A stretch of DNA of 64,000 nt from Agrobacterium fabrum str. C58 (GTDB lineage: Bacteria > Pseudomonadota > Alphaproteobacteria > Rhizobiales > Rhizobiaceae). Every line of letters begins with the position of its first letter. Within the stretch, counting starts at the first letter, position 1. The stretch lies in contig NC_003063.2 of NCBI RefSeq assembly GCF_000092025.1, forward strand, positions 976,001 through 1,040,000, read 5' to 3'. The translations under genes and the position numbers were made by a program. This document shows positions 1 through 7,643 of the stretch, piece after piece. The notes below the pieces were generated by a model. It saw only the letters and a list, made by a program, of their open reading frames with translations, had not been told where the DNA came from and did no database searches.

Positions 1-566
1 GCCGCCAGCCGACGCATGATCTTGAAAAGTGTCTGGGCCTCGGTCTCGGTCAGCGCCGCCGTCGGCTCATCGAGGATCAGGATACGGCAATCGAGCGTCA
101 GCGCCTTGGCGATCTCGACGATCTGCTGCTGCGAAATCGACAGGTCGCCGGCGCGGTGGGTGGGATCGATATCGCCGATCTCCCGCAGCACCGTTGCCGC
201 CCGTTTTTCCAGATCGCGATAATTCATGAACCAGGAGCGGCTCTGGCCGGTCTCCGACATGTACATGTTTTCAGCGACCGAAATCTCCGGGCAGAGCGCG
301 ATCTCCTGATGCACGAAACCGATGCCCAGCCTGTTCGCCGCATTCGGCGAAGATATGCGAACCGGTTTGCCATCCAGCAGGATTTCACCGCCATCCGGCT
401 GCAGAATGCCGTCGATAATGTGCATCAGCGTCGACTTGCCCGCACCGTTTTCACCGGCGAGCGCGTGGATTTCGCCGCGCTGCAGTTCAAGTGCGGCACT
501 CCGCAATGCCCGCACAGGCCCGAACGCCTTGTGAATATTCGTCATGCTGAGAATGACCTCACCCAT
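1..566 (-). CDS. Sugar ABC transporter ATP-binding protein, C-terminal part outside window
   Basis: Only the first ~188 residues lie in the window; the gene runs off the left edge. The translation begins MGEVILSMTNIHKAFG and has a Walker A motif GENGAGKST (about residues 38-46), the signature variant SISQQQIVEIAKAL, and Walker B ILILDEPTAAL. That signature variant is typical of the duplicated ATPases of ribose/xylose-type importers (RbsA/XylG/MglA family, normally ~500 residues with two ATPase halves). It follows the periplasmic binding protein gene at 639-1652 on the same strand and should power import of the same sugar at the inner membrane. The substrate cannot be told from sequence. Confidence 0.9.
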   Translation of the reverse strand, partial: MGEVILSMTNIHKAFGPVRALRSAALELQRGEIHALAGENGAGKSTLMHIIDGILQPDGGEILLDGKPVRISSPNAANRLGIGFVHQEIALCPEISVAENMYMSETGQSRSWFMNYRDLEKRAATVLREIGDIDPTHRAGDLSISQQQIVEIAKALTLDCRILILDEPTAALTETEAQTLFKIMRRLA

Positions 567-594
567 AACGCCCTCCCGAACCTGCTTCCCTCGT

Positions 595-626
595 GACCGG
601 CGAGGCCAAAACCTCGCCGGTTTTTT
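595..626 (-). terminator. Intergenic stem-loop between binding-protein and ATPase genes
   Basis: A 9-bp perfect inverted repeat, CCGGCGAGG and CCTCGCCGG with a 6-base loop, sits between the two genes. The T run lies on the plus strand, so on the transcribed minus strand the stem is preceded by A's and not followed by U's. It is therefore more likely a 3' stabiliser or partial terminator that keeps the binding-protein message abundant than a full terminator. Confidence 0.6.
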
Positions 627-638
627 AAGAGCGACGCC

Positions 639-1652
639 TCAGCGTCCTTTCATATACTCATTGAGATCGAAGGAAGCGGCGTTGGCCTTGGTGATGACGG
701 CGAAACCATTATCCATCGACGGTACCTGCATCGGGTTGAAGCCGGAGACCTTATAGTCGTTGAACGGATCGATCAGGTCCGAATGGGCGCCCAGAAACGT
801 GTTCATGAAACCCATGAAGCCCTGAACCCCCTGATTGGGATTGATGGACATATAGATATTGCCCTGCTTGATATGTTCCAGCGTTGCCGGCGTAATATCC
901 GCGTGCAGGATCAGGACCTTCTTTTTCGCTTCCAGAACCGCAGTCGTCGCACCTTCGGCGGAGCCGGCCTCGGGAATCCAGAGCGCGCCCAGATTAGGGT
1001 TTGCCTGCAGGAGAGCGCCGACCGCCTGATAGGCGACATTGGCGTCCTGGTTCGTCGCCTGCCGGCCGACCAGCTTCATTTGAGGATAGGTGCGCCCCAT
1101 ATAATCGACGAGGGCGGTGACGCGCAGATCGTGATTGCTCTGGCCCGGATTTTCCAGAACGGCATATTCACCCTTTTCGCCGAGCTTTTTGACGATTTCA
1201 TCGGCCGCAAATTTCGCCTCGGCAACATTATCAGAAGTGATATAGGCGGTGCGCTTCGACTTTGGAGAATCCGCCGCGAAAGTCGTCACGGAAACACCTG
1301 ATGCAATGGCCTTGTTGATGGGCTCGATGAAGGGATCGGCCTGCATCGGGTGCAGCAGAATGCCTTTCGGTTTCTTCACCAGTTCCTGCTCGAAGGACGC
1401 GATCTGCTTGGTGATGTCATATTCCGGCGTACCGGTGAAGACGGCCTCGCAGCCCAGCGCCTTGGCGGCCTGCTTGAACCCCTCGAAGACCGGCACCCAA
1501 TAGGGGTGGCTGGAAACCATGACATTCATCACATAGGTTTCACCCGGCTCGCAGGCGAATTTACCTGCAGCGGTGGCCGGCGCTGTTGCAGCAGCGCTCA
1601 TCGCCACGGCCAGAACTCCCGCAGCAGCAGTCGATTTCAGAAAAGCCAACAT
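639..1652 (-). CDS. Periplasmic sugar-binding protein of an ABC importer
   Basis: Begins MLAFLKSTAAAGVLAVAMSA, an export signal with a hydrophobic core and a cleavage region near ATAAGKFAC. The mature part fits the ribose/galactose-type binding-protein fold (Periplasmic_binding_4 family): an N-terminal strand YVMNVMVSSHPYWVPVFEGF, and QADPFIEPINKAIASGVSVTTFAAD at the hinge face. The start at 1652 is chosen because GGGAGGGG lies just upstream; an upstream in-frame start at 1685 would put extra residues before the signal peptide. It is the first gene of the operon that continues into the ATPase. Ligand unknown. Confidence 0.88.
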   Translation of the reverse strand: MLAFLKSTAAAGVLAVAMSAAATAPATAAGKFACEPGETYVMNVMVSSHPYWVPVFEGFKQAAKALGCEAVFTGTPEYDITKQIASFEQELVKKPKGILLHPMQADPFIEPINKAIASGVSVTTFAADSPKSKRTAYITSDNVAEAKFAADEIVKKLGEKGEYAVLENPGQSNHDLRVTALVDYMGRTYPQMKLVGRQATNQDANVAYQAVGALLQANPNLGALWIPEAGSAEGATTAVLEAKKKVLILHADITPATLEHIKQGNIYMSINPNQGVQGFMGFMNTFLGAHSDLIDPFNDYKVSGFNPMQVPSMDNGFAVITKANAASFDLNEYMKGR

Positions 1653-1681
1653 AATCCCCTCCCAAGGATAAAGACTTAATC

Positions 1682-1712
1682 GCAATAAATTTTGACGTTT
1701 GCAATTTATTGC
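1682..1712. promoter_or_regulatory. Palindromic operator upstream of the sugar ABC operon
   Basis: A perfect 10-bp inverted repeat GCAATAAATT / AATTTATTGC with an 11-base spacer lies 30 bp upstream of the binding-protein start. A further AATTTATTGC half-site with a degenerate partner lies at about 1758-1788. This is the arrangement expected for a repressor of the ABC operon (ROK or LacI type). The regulator gene is not in the window. The rest of 1713-1913 shows no gene. Confidence 0.6.
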
Positions 1713-1913
1713 ATGTCGCTTGAGGTAGCCTGAAAAACCGACCGCGTCAACAGCTTTGAATTTTATTTTGATTTATGAAATTTATTGCAGAACGATACGG
1801 AACGCAACCAGCTACCCGCCACAGACACTGGCCGACGGAAATGACGATATGCGCAATCGGTGACTGAATAGCTCAGGGGATATGAAGTCTGGGTTATGGC
1901 TGAACCAGAAACG

Positions 1914-1950
1914 AAGAAAGGGTTTCCGATTGCTCAGAAACCCTTTTCTT
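1914..1950 (-). terminator. Terminator downstream of tRNA-Val
   Basis: Inverted repeat AAAGGGTTTC (1917-1926) and GAAACCCTTT (1937-1946) with a 10-base loop. On the minus strand it follows the tRNA gene by about 10 bases and ends in a CTTTCTTC tract. Confidence 0.65.
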
Positions 1951-1959
1951 GAATTCGGA

Positions 1960-2034
<75 letters not shown>

Positions 2035-2115
2035 TCCGTGGCGGCGGATAGACCACAAAACCGGTTCATGCGTCAACTGCTTTTTTTCGGTTTTGTGAAG
2101 GTTTTTTGAGAGGCC

Positions 2116-2481
2116 TTATGCCACAAGGAGTTTGTTCACTTCATCCACGAGATCGCGCAGATGGAACGGCTTGGAAAGCACCTTGGCATCCTTTGGAGCC
2201 TTCGAATCGGCGTTGAGCGCAACGGCTGCGAAGCCGGTGATGAACATCACCTTCAGGTCCGGGTCGAGTTCGGTGGCGCGCCGCGCAAGCTCGATGCCGT
2301 CCATTTCAGGCATGACGATATCGGTCAGCAGCAGCGAAAAAGGCTCTTCGCGAAGCCGGTCATAGGCGCTGGCGCCATTGTCGAAGGAAGAAACCTTGTA
2401 ACCGGCTTTTTCCAGCGCTTTCACGAGAAAGCGGCGCATATCGTTGTCGTCTTCAGCGAGAAGAATTTTCTGATTCATCAT
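2116..2481 (-). CDS. cpdR: Single-domain response regulator CpdR
   Basis: A 121-residue stand-alone receiver domain: acidic pocket EDD (about residues 10-12), phosphoacceptor Asp in LLLTDIVMPEMDG (about 55), and conserved Lys in LSKPFHLRDLV (about 105). No output domain. Length and sequence match CpdR of alphaproteobacteria, the ClpXP adaptor controlled by the CckA-ChpT phosphorelay that times proteolysis in the cell cycle. ATG is doubled (MM); either codon may be used. Divergent from the N-formylglutamate amidohydrolase gene at 2660; the ~180-bp gap should hold both promoters. Confidence 0.88.
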   Translation of the reverse strand: MMNQKILLAEDDNDMRRFLVKALEKAGYKVSSFDNGASAYDRLREEPFSLLLTDIVMPEMDGIELARRATELDPDLKVMFITGFAAVALNADSKAPKDAKVLSKPFHLRDLVDEVNKLLVA

Positions 2482-2659
2482 AAGTGACCGTAACTGCTCA
2501 ATGTTTGGAATATCCTAGCCCGATTATAGGATTTTCACGGTAAATATCCTGTGAACGCGTGAATCGGTATAGCGCTGTTTGGGCGATAGTATGGACTTGA
2601 CGCACCGTAACTGGCAACATGAACATCCTGATAGTTTGCGACATGGTAAATAGCACTGA

Positions 2660-3544
2660 ATGGACTGGGTGACGGGTGAATATGAGCTGTTCGAAGTAAC
2701 GGAACCTGCCGTTCAAACCCTGCCATTTGTCTATAATTCCCCACATAGCGGCCGCTGTTATCCCATCTCCTTCCTGGAATCGGCACGGCTCGATTCGCAT
2801 GAGATCCGCCGCTCCGAGGATCATTTCGTCGATGAGCTGTTCGCCGCAGCGCCCGAGATCGGCGCGCCGCTTCTGAAGGCCAATTTTCCGCGGGCCTATC
2901 TTGACGTCAATCGCGAGCCTTATGAGCTCGATCCCCGCATGTTCGAGGGCACGTTGCCGCCTTATGCCAATATCGGCTCCATGCGGGTCGCAGGCGGTCT
3001 CGGAACCGTGCCGCGGATCGTTGCGGAGAATATGGATATCTATGCCCACCGCCTGCCGGTGGACGAAGCGTTGGCGCGGATCGAGACGATCTACAAGCCC
3101 TATCACGCCTGCCTGCGCCGGCTGCTTTCTCGCACCCATGCCCATTTCGGCATGGCGGTGTTGATCGATTGTCATTCCATGCCCGGCAATATCCGCGTCG
3201 CCGGATCGAACCTGAAGCCCGATGTGATTATCGGCGATCGCTACGGCACCAGCGCTTCCCAGGAAGTATCCCGCGCCGCCCTGCATTTTCTGGAGGAACT
3301 GGGTTTCGTCGCGGTCTGCAACAAGCCCTATGCCGGCGGCTTCATCACCGAGCATTATGGCCGGCCGATCCGTTCGCTGCATGCGTTGCAGATCGAGGTC
3401 AACCGGGCGCTTTACGTGGATGAAAAGACGCTTTTGAAAAAAGCCGATTTCCCCGCCATTCAGGCATCGCTTGAAATCTTCATGCGCCAGCTCGGCGCCT
3501 TCGTTTCAGAATACGCGATCGAAACCTCACTCGCCGCCGAATAG
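2660..3544 (+). CDS. N-formylglutamate amidohydrolase family protein
   Basis: 294 residues of the N-formylglutamate amidohydrolase family, with NSPHSGRCYP near the N terminus, ANFPRAYLDVNREPYELDPRMF, and the metal-site segment LIDCHSMPG (about residue 170). The family hydrolyses N-formyl-L-glutamate or related acyl amino acids with a Zn-dependent carboxypeptidase-like fold. This copy sits beside cpdR and far from the hut genes, and differs clearly from the hutG copy at 59350-60150, so its substrate may differ. The ATG at 2660 has no clear ribosome site but no better in-frame start is visible. Confidence 0.85.
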   Translation: MDWVTGEYELFEVTEPAVQTLPFVYNSPHSGRCYPISFLESARLDSHEIRRSEDHFVDELFAAAPEIGAPLLKANFPRAYLDVNREPYELDPRMFEGTLPPYANIGSMRVAGGLGTVPRIVAENMDIYAHRLPVDEALARIETIYKPYHACLRRLLSRTHAHFGMAVLIDCHSMPGNIRVAGSNLKPDVIIGDRYGTSASQEVSRAALHFLEELGFVAVCNKPYAGGFITEHYGRPIRSLHALQIEVNRALYVDEKTLLKKADFPAIQASLEIFMRQLGAFVSEYAIETSLAAE

Positions 3545-3603
3545 CACCCCGAATTATCCGCTATTTCAATACCTTCCCTGGATTGTCTGGCCGCGCGCCG
3601 GGC

Positions 3604-3679
3604 AAAAAAAACCGCGCCTGAGCGCGGTCAAGTCTAGGGAGGAAACACCCAAGGAGGGTATTTACAGTCAAAGACTGCA
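3604..3679 (-). ncRNA. mmgR: Small RNA of the suhB/mmgR (alpha-r8) family
   Basis: A compact transcription unit on the minus strand. A promoter TTGACA-17-TAGCGT (3685-3713) is followed by a ~76-nt transcript with the CCCTCCTTGG and TTTCCTCCC anti-Shine-Dalgarno-like stretches, then the terminator CCGCGC-TCAG-GCGCGG with eight T's (complement of 3604-3627). Length, CU-rich loops, terminator and position next to an inositol-monophosphatase-family gene match the suhB RNA motif, known in Sinorhizobium as MmgR, an Hfq-linked trans-acting sRNA affecting polyhydroxybutyrate storage. No ORF on this strand explains these elements. Confidence 0.82.
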
Positions 3680-3684
3680 GGGTC

Positions 3685-3713
3685 ACGCTACGCAGTAACT
3701 GCACAATTGTCAA
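3685..3713 (-). promoter_or_regulatory. Promoter of the mmgR sRNA
   Basis: Minus-strand -35 TTGACA (3708-3713) and -10 TAGCGT (3685-3690), with a 17-bp spacer, correctly placed for a start near 3678-3680. Confidence 0.7.
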
Positions 3714-3861
3714 TCATTTTATTTTTTGCATATTTTTTAGGCTTATGCCGAAAATATGGAAACGCGGGCTCCGGTATCCGTATGAGTGGACGGCGGATGT
3801 GATTCCAGTCTATGCATTGCCCACAGAATTCAGGCCACCATTCCACGCGATGAGGTTTCGC

Positions 3862-4638
3862 ATGCTGCCCGACCGGGATTTCTTCTTCAAACTTGCCGAT
3901 GCCGCCAGCGCCGAGACGCTTCCCCGCTTCCGCACGGGCATTGCCGTCATCAACAAGCAGGATGGTGGTTATGATCCGGTGACGGAAGGCGATCAGGCAG
4001 CGGAAACCGCCATTCGCGCGCTCATCGAAGAACGGTTTCCACAGCACGGCATTCTTGGTGAAGAACACGGCAATGTCGGCCTCGACCGCGACCATATCTG
4101 GGTCATCGACCCGATCGACGGCACCCGCGCCTTTATTTCCGGCGTACCGGTCTGGGGCACGCTGATCGGCTTCCAGTCGTCCGGCCGCGCCACGATGGGC
4201 ATCATGGACCAGCCCTTTACGAAAGAGCGTTATTTCGCCGATGGCAAAGCCGCCTGGTATTTCGGACCCGACGGTGAAAAGAAAATCCGCACGCGCGATT
4301 GCGCATCTCTGTCGGATGCGGTGCTGTTCACCACCACCCCGCATATCTTCACCGCGGAAGAAAAGCCCCTTTATGAAAAGGTGCAGGATCAGGTCCGCCT
4401 TTTCCGTTACGGCGTGGATTGTTACGCCTATTGCCTGCTCGCGGCTGGCCATGTCGATCTGGTGATCGAATCCGGACTGAAGCCCTATGATGTCGGTGCG
4501 TTGATCCCGGTGATCGAACAGGCCGGCGGCACCATGACCACCTGGGATGGCGGGCGCCCGGAAAATGGCGGGCGCATTCTGGCCGCCGGTTCCAAGGCTG
4601 TGCACGAAGAAGCGCTTGCCATTCTCTCGAAACTCTAG
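3862..4638 (+). CDS. hisN: Histidinol-phosphatase, inositol monophosphatase family
   Basis: The Mg-dependent phosphatase signature is complete: GGYDPVTEGDQAAE, the metal-binding pair GEEHG (substrate and metal 1) and WVIDPIDGTRAF, and the C-terminal site GLKPYDVGALIPVIEQAGG. The DPVTEGD..GILGEEHG pattern is that of the HisN-type histidinol-phosphatase subgroup, which performs the penultimate step of histidine synthesis. Other IMPase-fold substrates remain possible. The start at 3862 (MLPDRDFFF) gives 258 residues, normal for the family; an upstream ATG at 3745 adds an unconserved tail. The mmgR sRNA is divergent upstream. Confidence 0.78.
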   Translation: MLPDRDFFFKLADAASAETLPRFRTGIAVINKQDGGYDPVTEGDQAAETAIRALIEERFPQHGILGEEHGNVGLDRDHIWVIDPIDGTRAFISGVPVWGTLIGFQSSGRATMGIMDQPFTKERYFADGKAAWYFGPDGEKKIRTRDCASLSDAVLFTTTPHIFTAEEKPLYEKVQDQVRLFRYGVDCYAYCLLAAGHVDLVIESGLKPYDVGALIPVIEQAGGTMTTWDGGRPENGGRILAAGSKAVHEEALAILSKL

Positions 4639-4659
4639 GCCGGTTGGCTCAAGCGGCCA

Positions 4660-5601
4660 TCACTCCGGCGCGAAAAACGCGTCGATGGCCGCCAGCGCCT
4701 GTTTGCGGAAAACGTCGCGCTCATGCAGCAATTCGTGGCGCGCGCCGGTTATCGGAAGAAGCTGTGCTGCCCGGAAATTGCGCGAAAGCTCTTCCTGCGC
4801 CTTATAGGGCGTAATCGTATCCAGCATCGGCGCCAGAATGAGGGTCGGAACGGTGATGTTCGTCAGGTGATCCTGGCGGGTCACTCGCCCCATGGTCTTC
4901 AGCGCTTCATAGACCCAGCGCGCCGTCGGCGCGCCGATGAACAGTTCCGGAAACTGTCGGTGCAGGGTCAGATTCCTTGCAAAACGTCTGGCGTCCGAGG
5001 TCAATGGATTGCCGTCGAAATCCCGCTCGCGCTGGTCCCTGCCGAGCTGAACCCTGCCCAGGCCGACAAGGCTCAAGGCCGTCGCAACCAGCCGGATGAC
5101 GGACCGTGGAACCGATTGCTGACTATCCAGCTCGATGAAAGGCGAACACAGCGCCAGACGGTCGATCCGGTTCGACAGGCCGGGCGCGGCCGCGAGGGCC
5201 GCAAGCGCGCCGGTGGAATGGGCGATCATGAAGAAGGGCAGCCGCGTATCCGGCAGGACAACCTGCTCGAGAAACAGGCTGATATCGCGCTGATAATCGG
5301 AAAAGCGCCGCACATGCCCGACGCCGGGCTTTTTCAGGAGCCTTTCGGAACCGCCCTGCCCGCGCGTGTCGAATGTCGCGACCCAGAAGCCCATGGCCGT
5401 CAGATCGGCGACCGTTTCGAAATATTTCTCGATACATTCGTTCCTGCCGTGCAGCAGAACCACTGTTCCGCGGGCAATGGAGCGGGTGGCGCGAAAGATC
5501 GCATAACGAAGCTGTTTGCCGCCGTGGCCGGTAAAATATCCGACGGTCTGGTTGCCGGGAACCGGGTTGTCTTCACTGGCGCGCAATGTGGCTTCGATCA
5601 T
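4660..5601 (-). CDS. Alpha/beta hydrolase, lysophospholipase-like
   Basis: About 313 residues from MIEATLRASED. Alpha/beta-hydrolase landmarks: oxyanion segment VVLLHGRNECIEKY, TFDTRGQGGSER, nucleophile elbow AHSTG (G-x-S-x-G variant), acidic residue in LILAPMLDTITP, and catalytic His in TGARHELLHERD. This matches the PldB-type (monoacylglycerol lipase/lysophospholipase L2) family and has no signal peptide. The start at 5601 is preferred (GGAAAAG upstream) over 5658, which adds a basic extension. Convergent with hisN, with only ~20 bp between stops. Confidence 0.82.
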   Translation of the reverse strand: MIEATLRASEDNPVPGNQTVGYFTGHGGKQLRYAIFRATRSIARGTVVLLHGRNECIEKYFETVADLTAMGFWVATFDTRGQGGSERLLKKPGVGHVRRFSDYQRDISLFLEQVVLPDTRLPFFMIAHSTGALAALAAAPGLSNRIDRLALCSPFIELDSQQSVPRSVIRLVATALSLVGLGRVQLGRDQRERDFDGNPLTSDARRFARNLTLHRQFPELFIGAPTARWVYEALKTMGRVTRQDHLTNITVPTLILAPMLDTITPYKAQEELSRNFRAAQLLPITGARHELLHERDVFRKQALAAIDAFFAPE

Positions 5602-5847
5602 CGGTCTTTTCCGGCTTTTCTGCCCTTTCGGGATAGGTCGGCGGCGCGGGAAGGTCAAAGAAAAAATTGCCGGAACCGTCGGTTAAAGCAGTCGCGGTTC
5701 CGGCGAATAAGACAGAAGAAGAAGGGACGTTATTGCTTCTGCCGACGGAGAATGCCTCCGATGACCGCAGTTTTATGGCTCTCAAACTGAACGATGCCGG
5801 AACCGGATGTTCAGCCATGGTTCATGTTGCCCTCGTCTTTTCGTGCC

Positions 5848-5880
5848 CCCTTGACGCCGCGCATGACCATTCCCATTTTC
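5848..5880 (+). promoter_or_regulatory. Candidate RpoH (sigma-32) promoter of the small heat-shock gene
   Basis: CCCTTGAC (5848-5855), a ~16-bp gap, then CCCATTTTC resembles the alphaproteobacterial RpoH consensus (CTTGAA ... CCATAT type). It places the start near 5885, at the beginning of the predicted ROSE element. Confidence 0.5.
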
Positions 5881-5884
5881 TTCA

Positions 5885-5980
5885 TGCGGTCGCCAGAGCG
5901 GGACCGCGCCATATGTCCTGCCATCGCCAGAATGGGATGCCGGACTTAACCGCAAACAGTCGCTTCTCAAGGAGGACACC
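5885..5980 (+). promoter_or_regulatory. ROSE-type RNA thermometer in the hspL 5' UTR
   Basis: The last hairpin masks the ribosome site. GUC-(G)-CUUC (5959-5966) pairs with GGAG-GAC (5971-5977), closing a UCAA loop and leaving a bulged G (5962) opposite AAGGAGG. A UCGCU motif facing the Shine-Dalgarno is the hallmark of ROSE elements of rhizobial small heat-shock genes. An upstream hairpin GCGGUC/GACCGC (5886-5907) fits the multi-hairpin layout. Translation should open on heating. Confidence 0.8.
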
Positions 5981-6463
5981 ATGCGTCACGTTGATTTTTC
6001 CCCCCTCTATCGTTCCACCGTCGGCTTCGACCGTCTTTTCTCGATGCTCGACGGCCTCGGCCAGCCTGAACAGGCCCAGTCCTATCCGCCCTATAATATC
6101 GAACGAACAGGTGAAAACGCCTATCGGATCACCATGGCGGTTGCCGGTTTCGATGAAACCGAACTCAGCATCGAATCCCGCGCCAACGCACTGACGGTGA
6201 AGGCCGAGAAGGCCACGGACGAAAAAACGACCGAAGGCGAATTCCTGTATCGCGGCATCGCGACGCGCGCTTTCGAGCGCCGCTTCCAGCTTGCCGATCA
6301 CGTCGAAGTCCAGACCGCTTCCTTGAAGAACGGCCTGCTTCACATCGACCTCGTCCGCAATATTCCGGAAGCCATGAAACCGCGCCGCATCGCGATCTCG
6401 TCCGACAGCGCCGAGGCGCCGAAGACGATCGAAGCCCAGATTACCCCGGCTCAGGTCAACTAA
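5981..6463 (+). CDS. hspL: Hsp20-family small heat-shock protein (IbpA/HspL-like)
   Basis: 160 residues. N-terminal MRHVDFSPLYRSTVGFDRLFSMLD, the IbpA-type start; alpha-crystallin domain from about YNIERTGENAYRITMAVAGF to LLHIDLVRNIPEAMKPRRIAI; C-terminal tail. It binds unfolding proteins as an ATP-independent holdase in the cytoplasm. RpoH-like promoter and ROSE thermometer upstream; strong AAGGAGG ribosome site 5 bases before ATG. In Agrobacterium the chromosomal small heat-shock protein HspL, reported as a VirB8 chaperone, has this type and context; calling this its orthologue is an inference. ibpA is the generic name. Confidence 0.85.
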   Translation: MRHVDFSPLYRSTVGFDRLFSMLDGLGQPEQAQSYPPYNIERTGENAYRITMAVAGFDETELSIESRANALTVKAEKATDEKTTEGEFLYRGIATRAFERRFQLADHVEVQTASLKNGLLHIDLVRNIPEAMKPRRIAISSDSAEAPKTIEAQITPAQVN

Positions 6464-6481
6464 GCTTTCTGACATGTAAAA

Positions 6482-6512
6482 CGAACGGCCCCTTTACGGG
6501 GCCGTTTTTGTT
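6482..6512 (+). terminator. Intrinsic terminator after hspL
   Basis: ACGGCCCC / GGGGCCGT with a 5-base loop, followed by TTTTTG. It may also serve the convergent transporter gene. Confidence 0.85.
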
Positions 6513-6525
6513 TGCGGAGATCATA

Positions 6526-7545
6526 TCAGCGAGCAGATGCCGCCGCACCTTCCGCAGCCGCCGTTTCCGCGATCGCCGCCTTTTCATGCGCCTTGCGGGC
6601 ATAACGCTGGGCCAGCACCGCGCAGACCATCAGCTGGATCTGGTGGAAGAGCATGATCGGTAGCACGATCGCGCCAATGCTCTGGCCGGCGAAAATGGCA
6701 CCCGCCATGGGCACACCGCTGGCAAGGCTCTTCTTCGAGCCGCAGAACGTGATGGTGATTTCATCCGCCTTGTCGAAACCGAGTATACGGCTGCCGAACA
6801 TCGTCACGCAGAGAACAATCGCCAGCAGCACGATGTTGATGAGGATGACCACGCCGATATCCCGGAGAGAAAACGTGTGCCAGATACCCTCGATGACGGC
6901 ATCGGAAAACGCCAGGTAGACAACCATCAGGATCGAACCGCGATCGACGGGCGACAAAAGCTTCTTGCGCGCCCGGATCCACTCGCCGATCCACGGCTGC
7001 AGCGCCTGGCCAATAATGAAGGGCAAAAGCAGCTGCAGGAAGATTTGCAGGAATGCATCCAGCGAAAATCCGCCGCCATGGCCGCCGACCGTAAACAGCA
7101 GGCCGACCAGCAATGGTGTCAGGAACATGCCGAAAATATTCGAAGCCGAGGCCGAACAGATCGCCGCCGGAACATTCCCACCCGCCATGGAGGTGAAGGC
7201 GATGGAGGACTGCACTGTTGACGGCAGCACACAGAGAAACAGCACACCCATATAAAGCGGGGCCGGCAGGATGCTTTCGGGAATAAAGCCGATCGCCACG
7301 CCGAGAAGCGGGAAAAGGCCAAAGGTGACGAGAAGGATCACCAGATGCAGCCGCCAGTGCAGGATGCCCGCAATCACCACATCCCGCGAAAGCCGCGCGC
7401 CGTGCAGGAAAAACAGCAAAGCGATCGCGAGTTTTGTCGCAAGTCCGAAATACACCGCCGGCTCACCACTGATCGGCAGGATGGAAGCCAAAATCACGGT
7501 GGCCACCAGCATCATGGTAAAACGGTCGGGCAAAAAGCGGGTCAT
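6526..7545 (-). CDS. Bile acid:sodium symporter family transporter (SLC10A7-like)
   Basis: About 339 residues with roughly ten hydrophobic segments, for example LVATVILASILPISG, LAIALLFFLHGARLS, LVILLVTFGLFPLLG and ILINIVLLAIVLCVTMFG. The STVQSSIAFTSMAGGNVPAAICSASASNIFG and TFCGSKKSLASGVPMA segments are the conserved discontinuous-helix motifs of the SBF-like (SLC10A7-type) subgroup. Inner-membrane sodium-coupled transport of an organic anion is the family role; substrate unknown. Start 7545 is chosen because GGAAAG lies 9 bases upstream. Divergent from a LysR regulator that probably controls it. Confidence 0.82.
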   Translation of the reverse strand: MTRFLPDRFTMMLVATVILASILPISGEPAVYFGLATKLAIALLFFLHGARLSRDVVIAGILHWRLHLVILLVTFGLFPLLGVAIGFIPESILPAPLYMGVLFLCVLPSTVQSSIAFTSMAGGNVPAAICSASASNIFGMFLTPLLVGLLFTVGGHGGGFSLDAFLQIFLQLLLPFIIGQALQPWIGEWIRARKKLLSPVDRGSILMVVYLAFSDAVIEGIWHTFSLRDIGVVILINIVLLAIVLCVTMFGSRILGFDKADEITITFCGSKKSLASGVPMAGAIFAGQSIGAIVLPIMLFHQIQLMVCAVLAQRYARKAHEKAAIAETAAAEGAAASAR

Positions 7546-7596
7546 AAGAGGTCTTTCCGGCATCGGTTTTGCTTGAAACGCGCGTTACTATCGCTC

Positions 7597-7637
7597 ATCA
7601 TGATTTCCGATGCAAAGATTAACAGTTATCATGATTT
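7597..7637. promoter_or_regulatory. Paired LysR-type binding site in the divergent promoter
   Basis: Direct repeat ATCATGATTT at 7597-7606 and 7628-7637, exactly 31 bp apart (three helical turns), lying between the divergent transporter and LysR genes. ATCATGAT is itself palindromic. Confidence 0.5.
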
Positions 7638-7643
7638 GAGATA

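Noticed and set aside
5667..6194. Plus-strand open frame before and into hspL
   Set aside because: It overlaps the ROSE leader and hspL out of frame and has no homology by eye.
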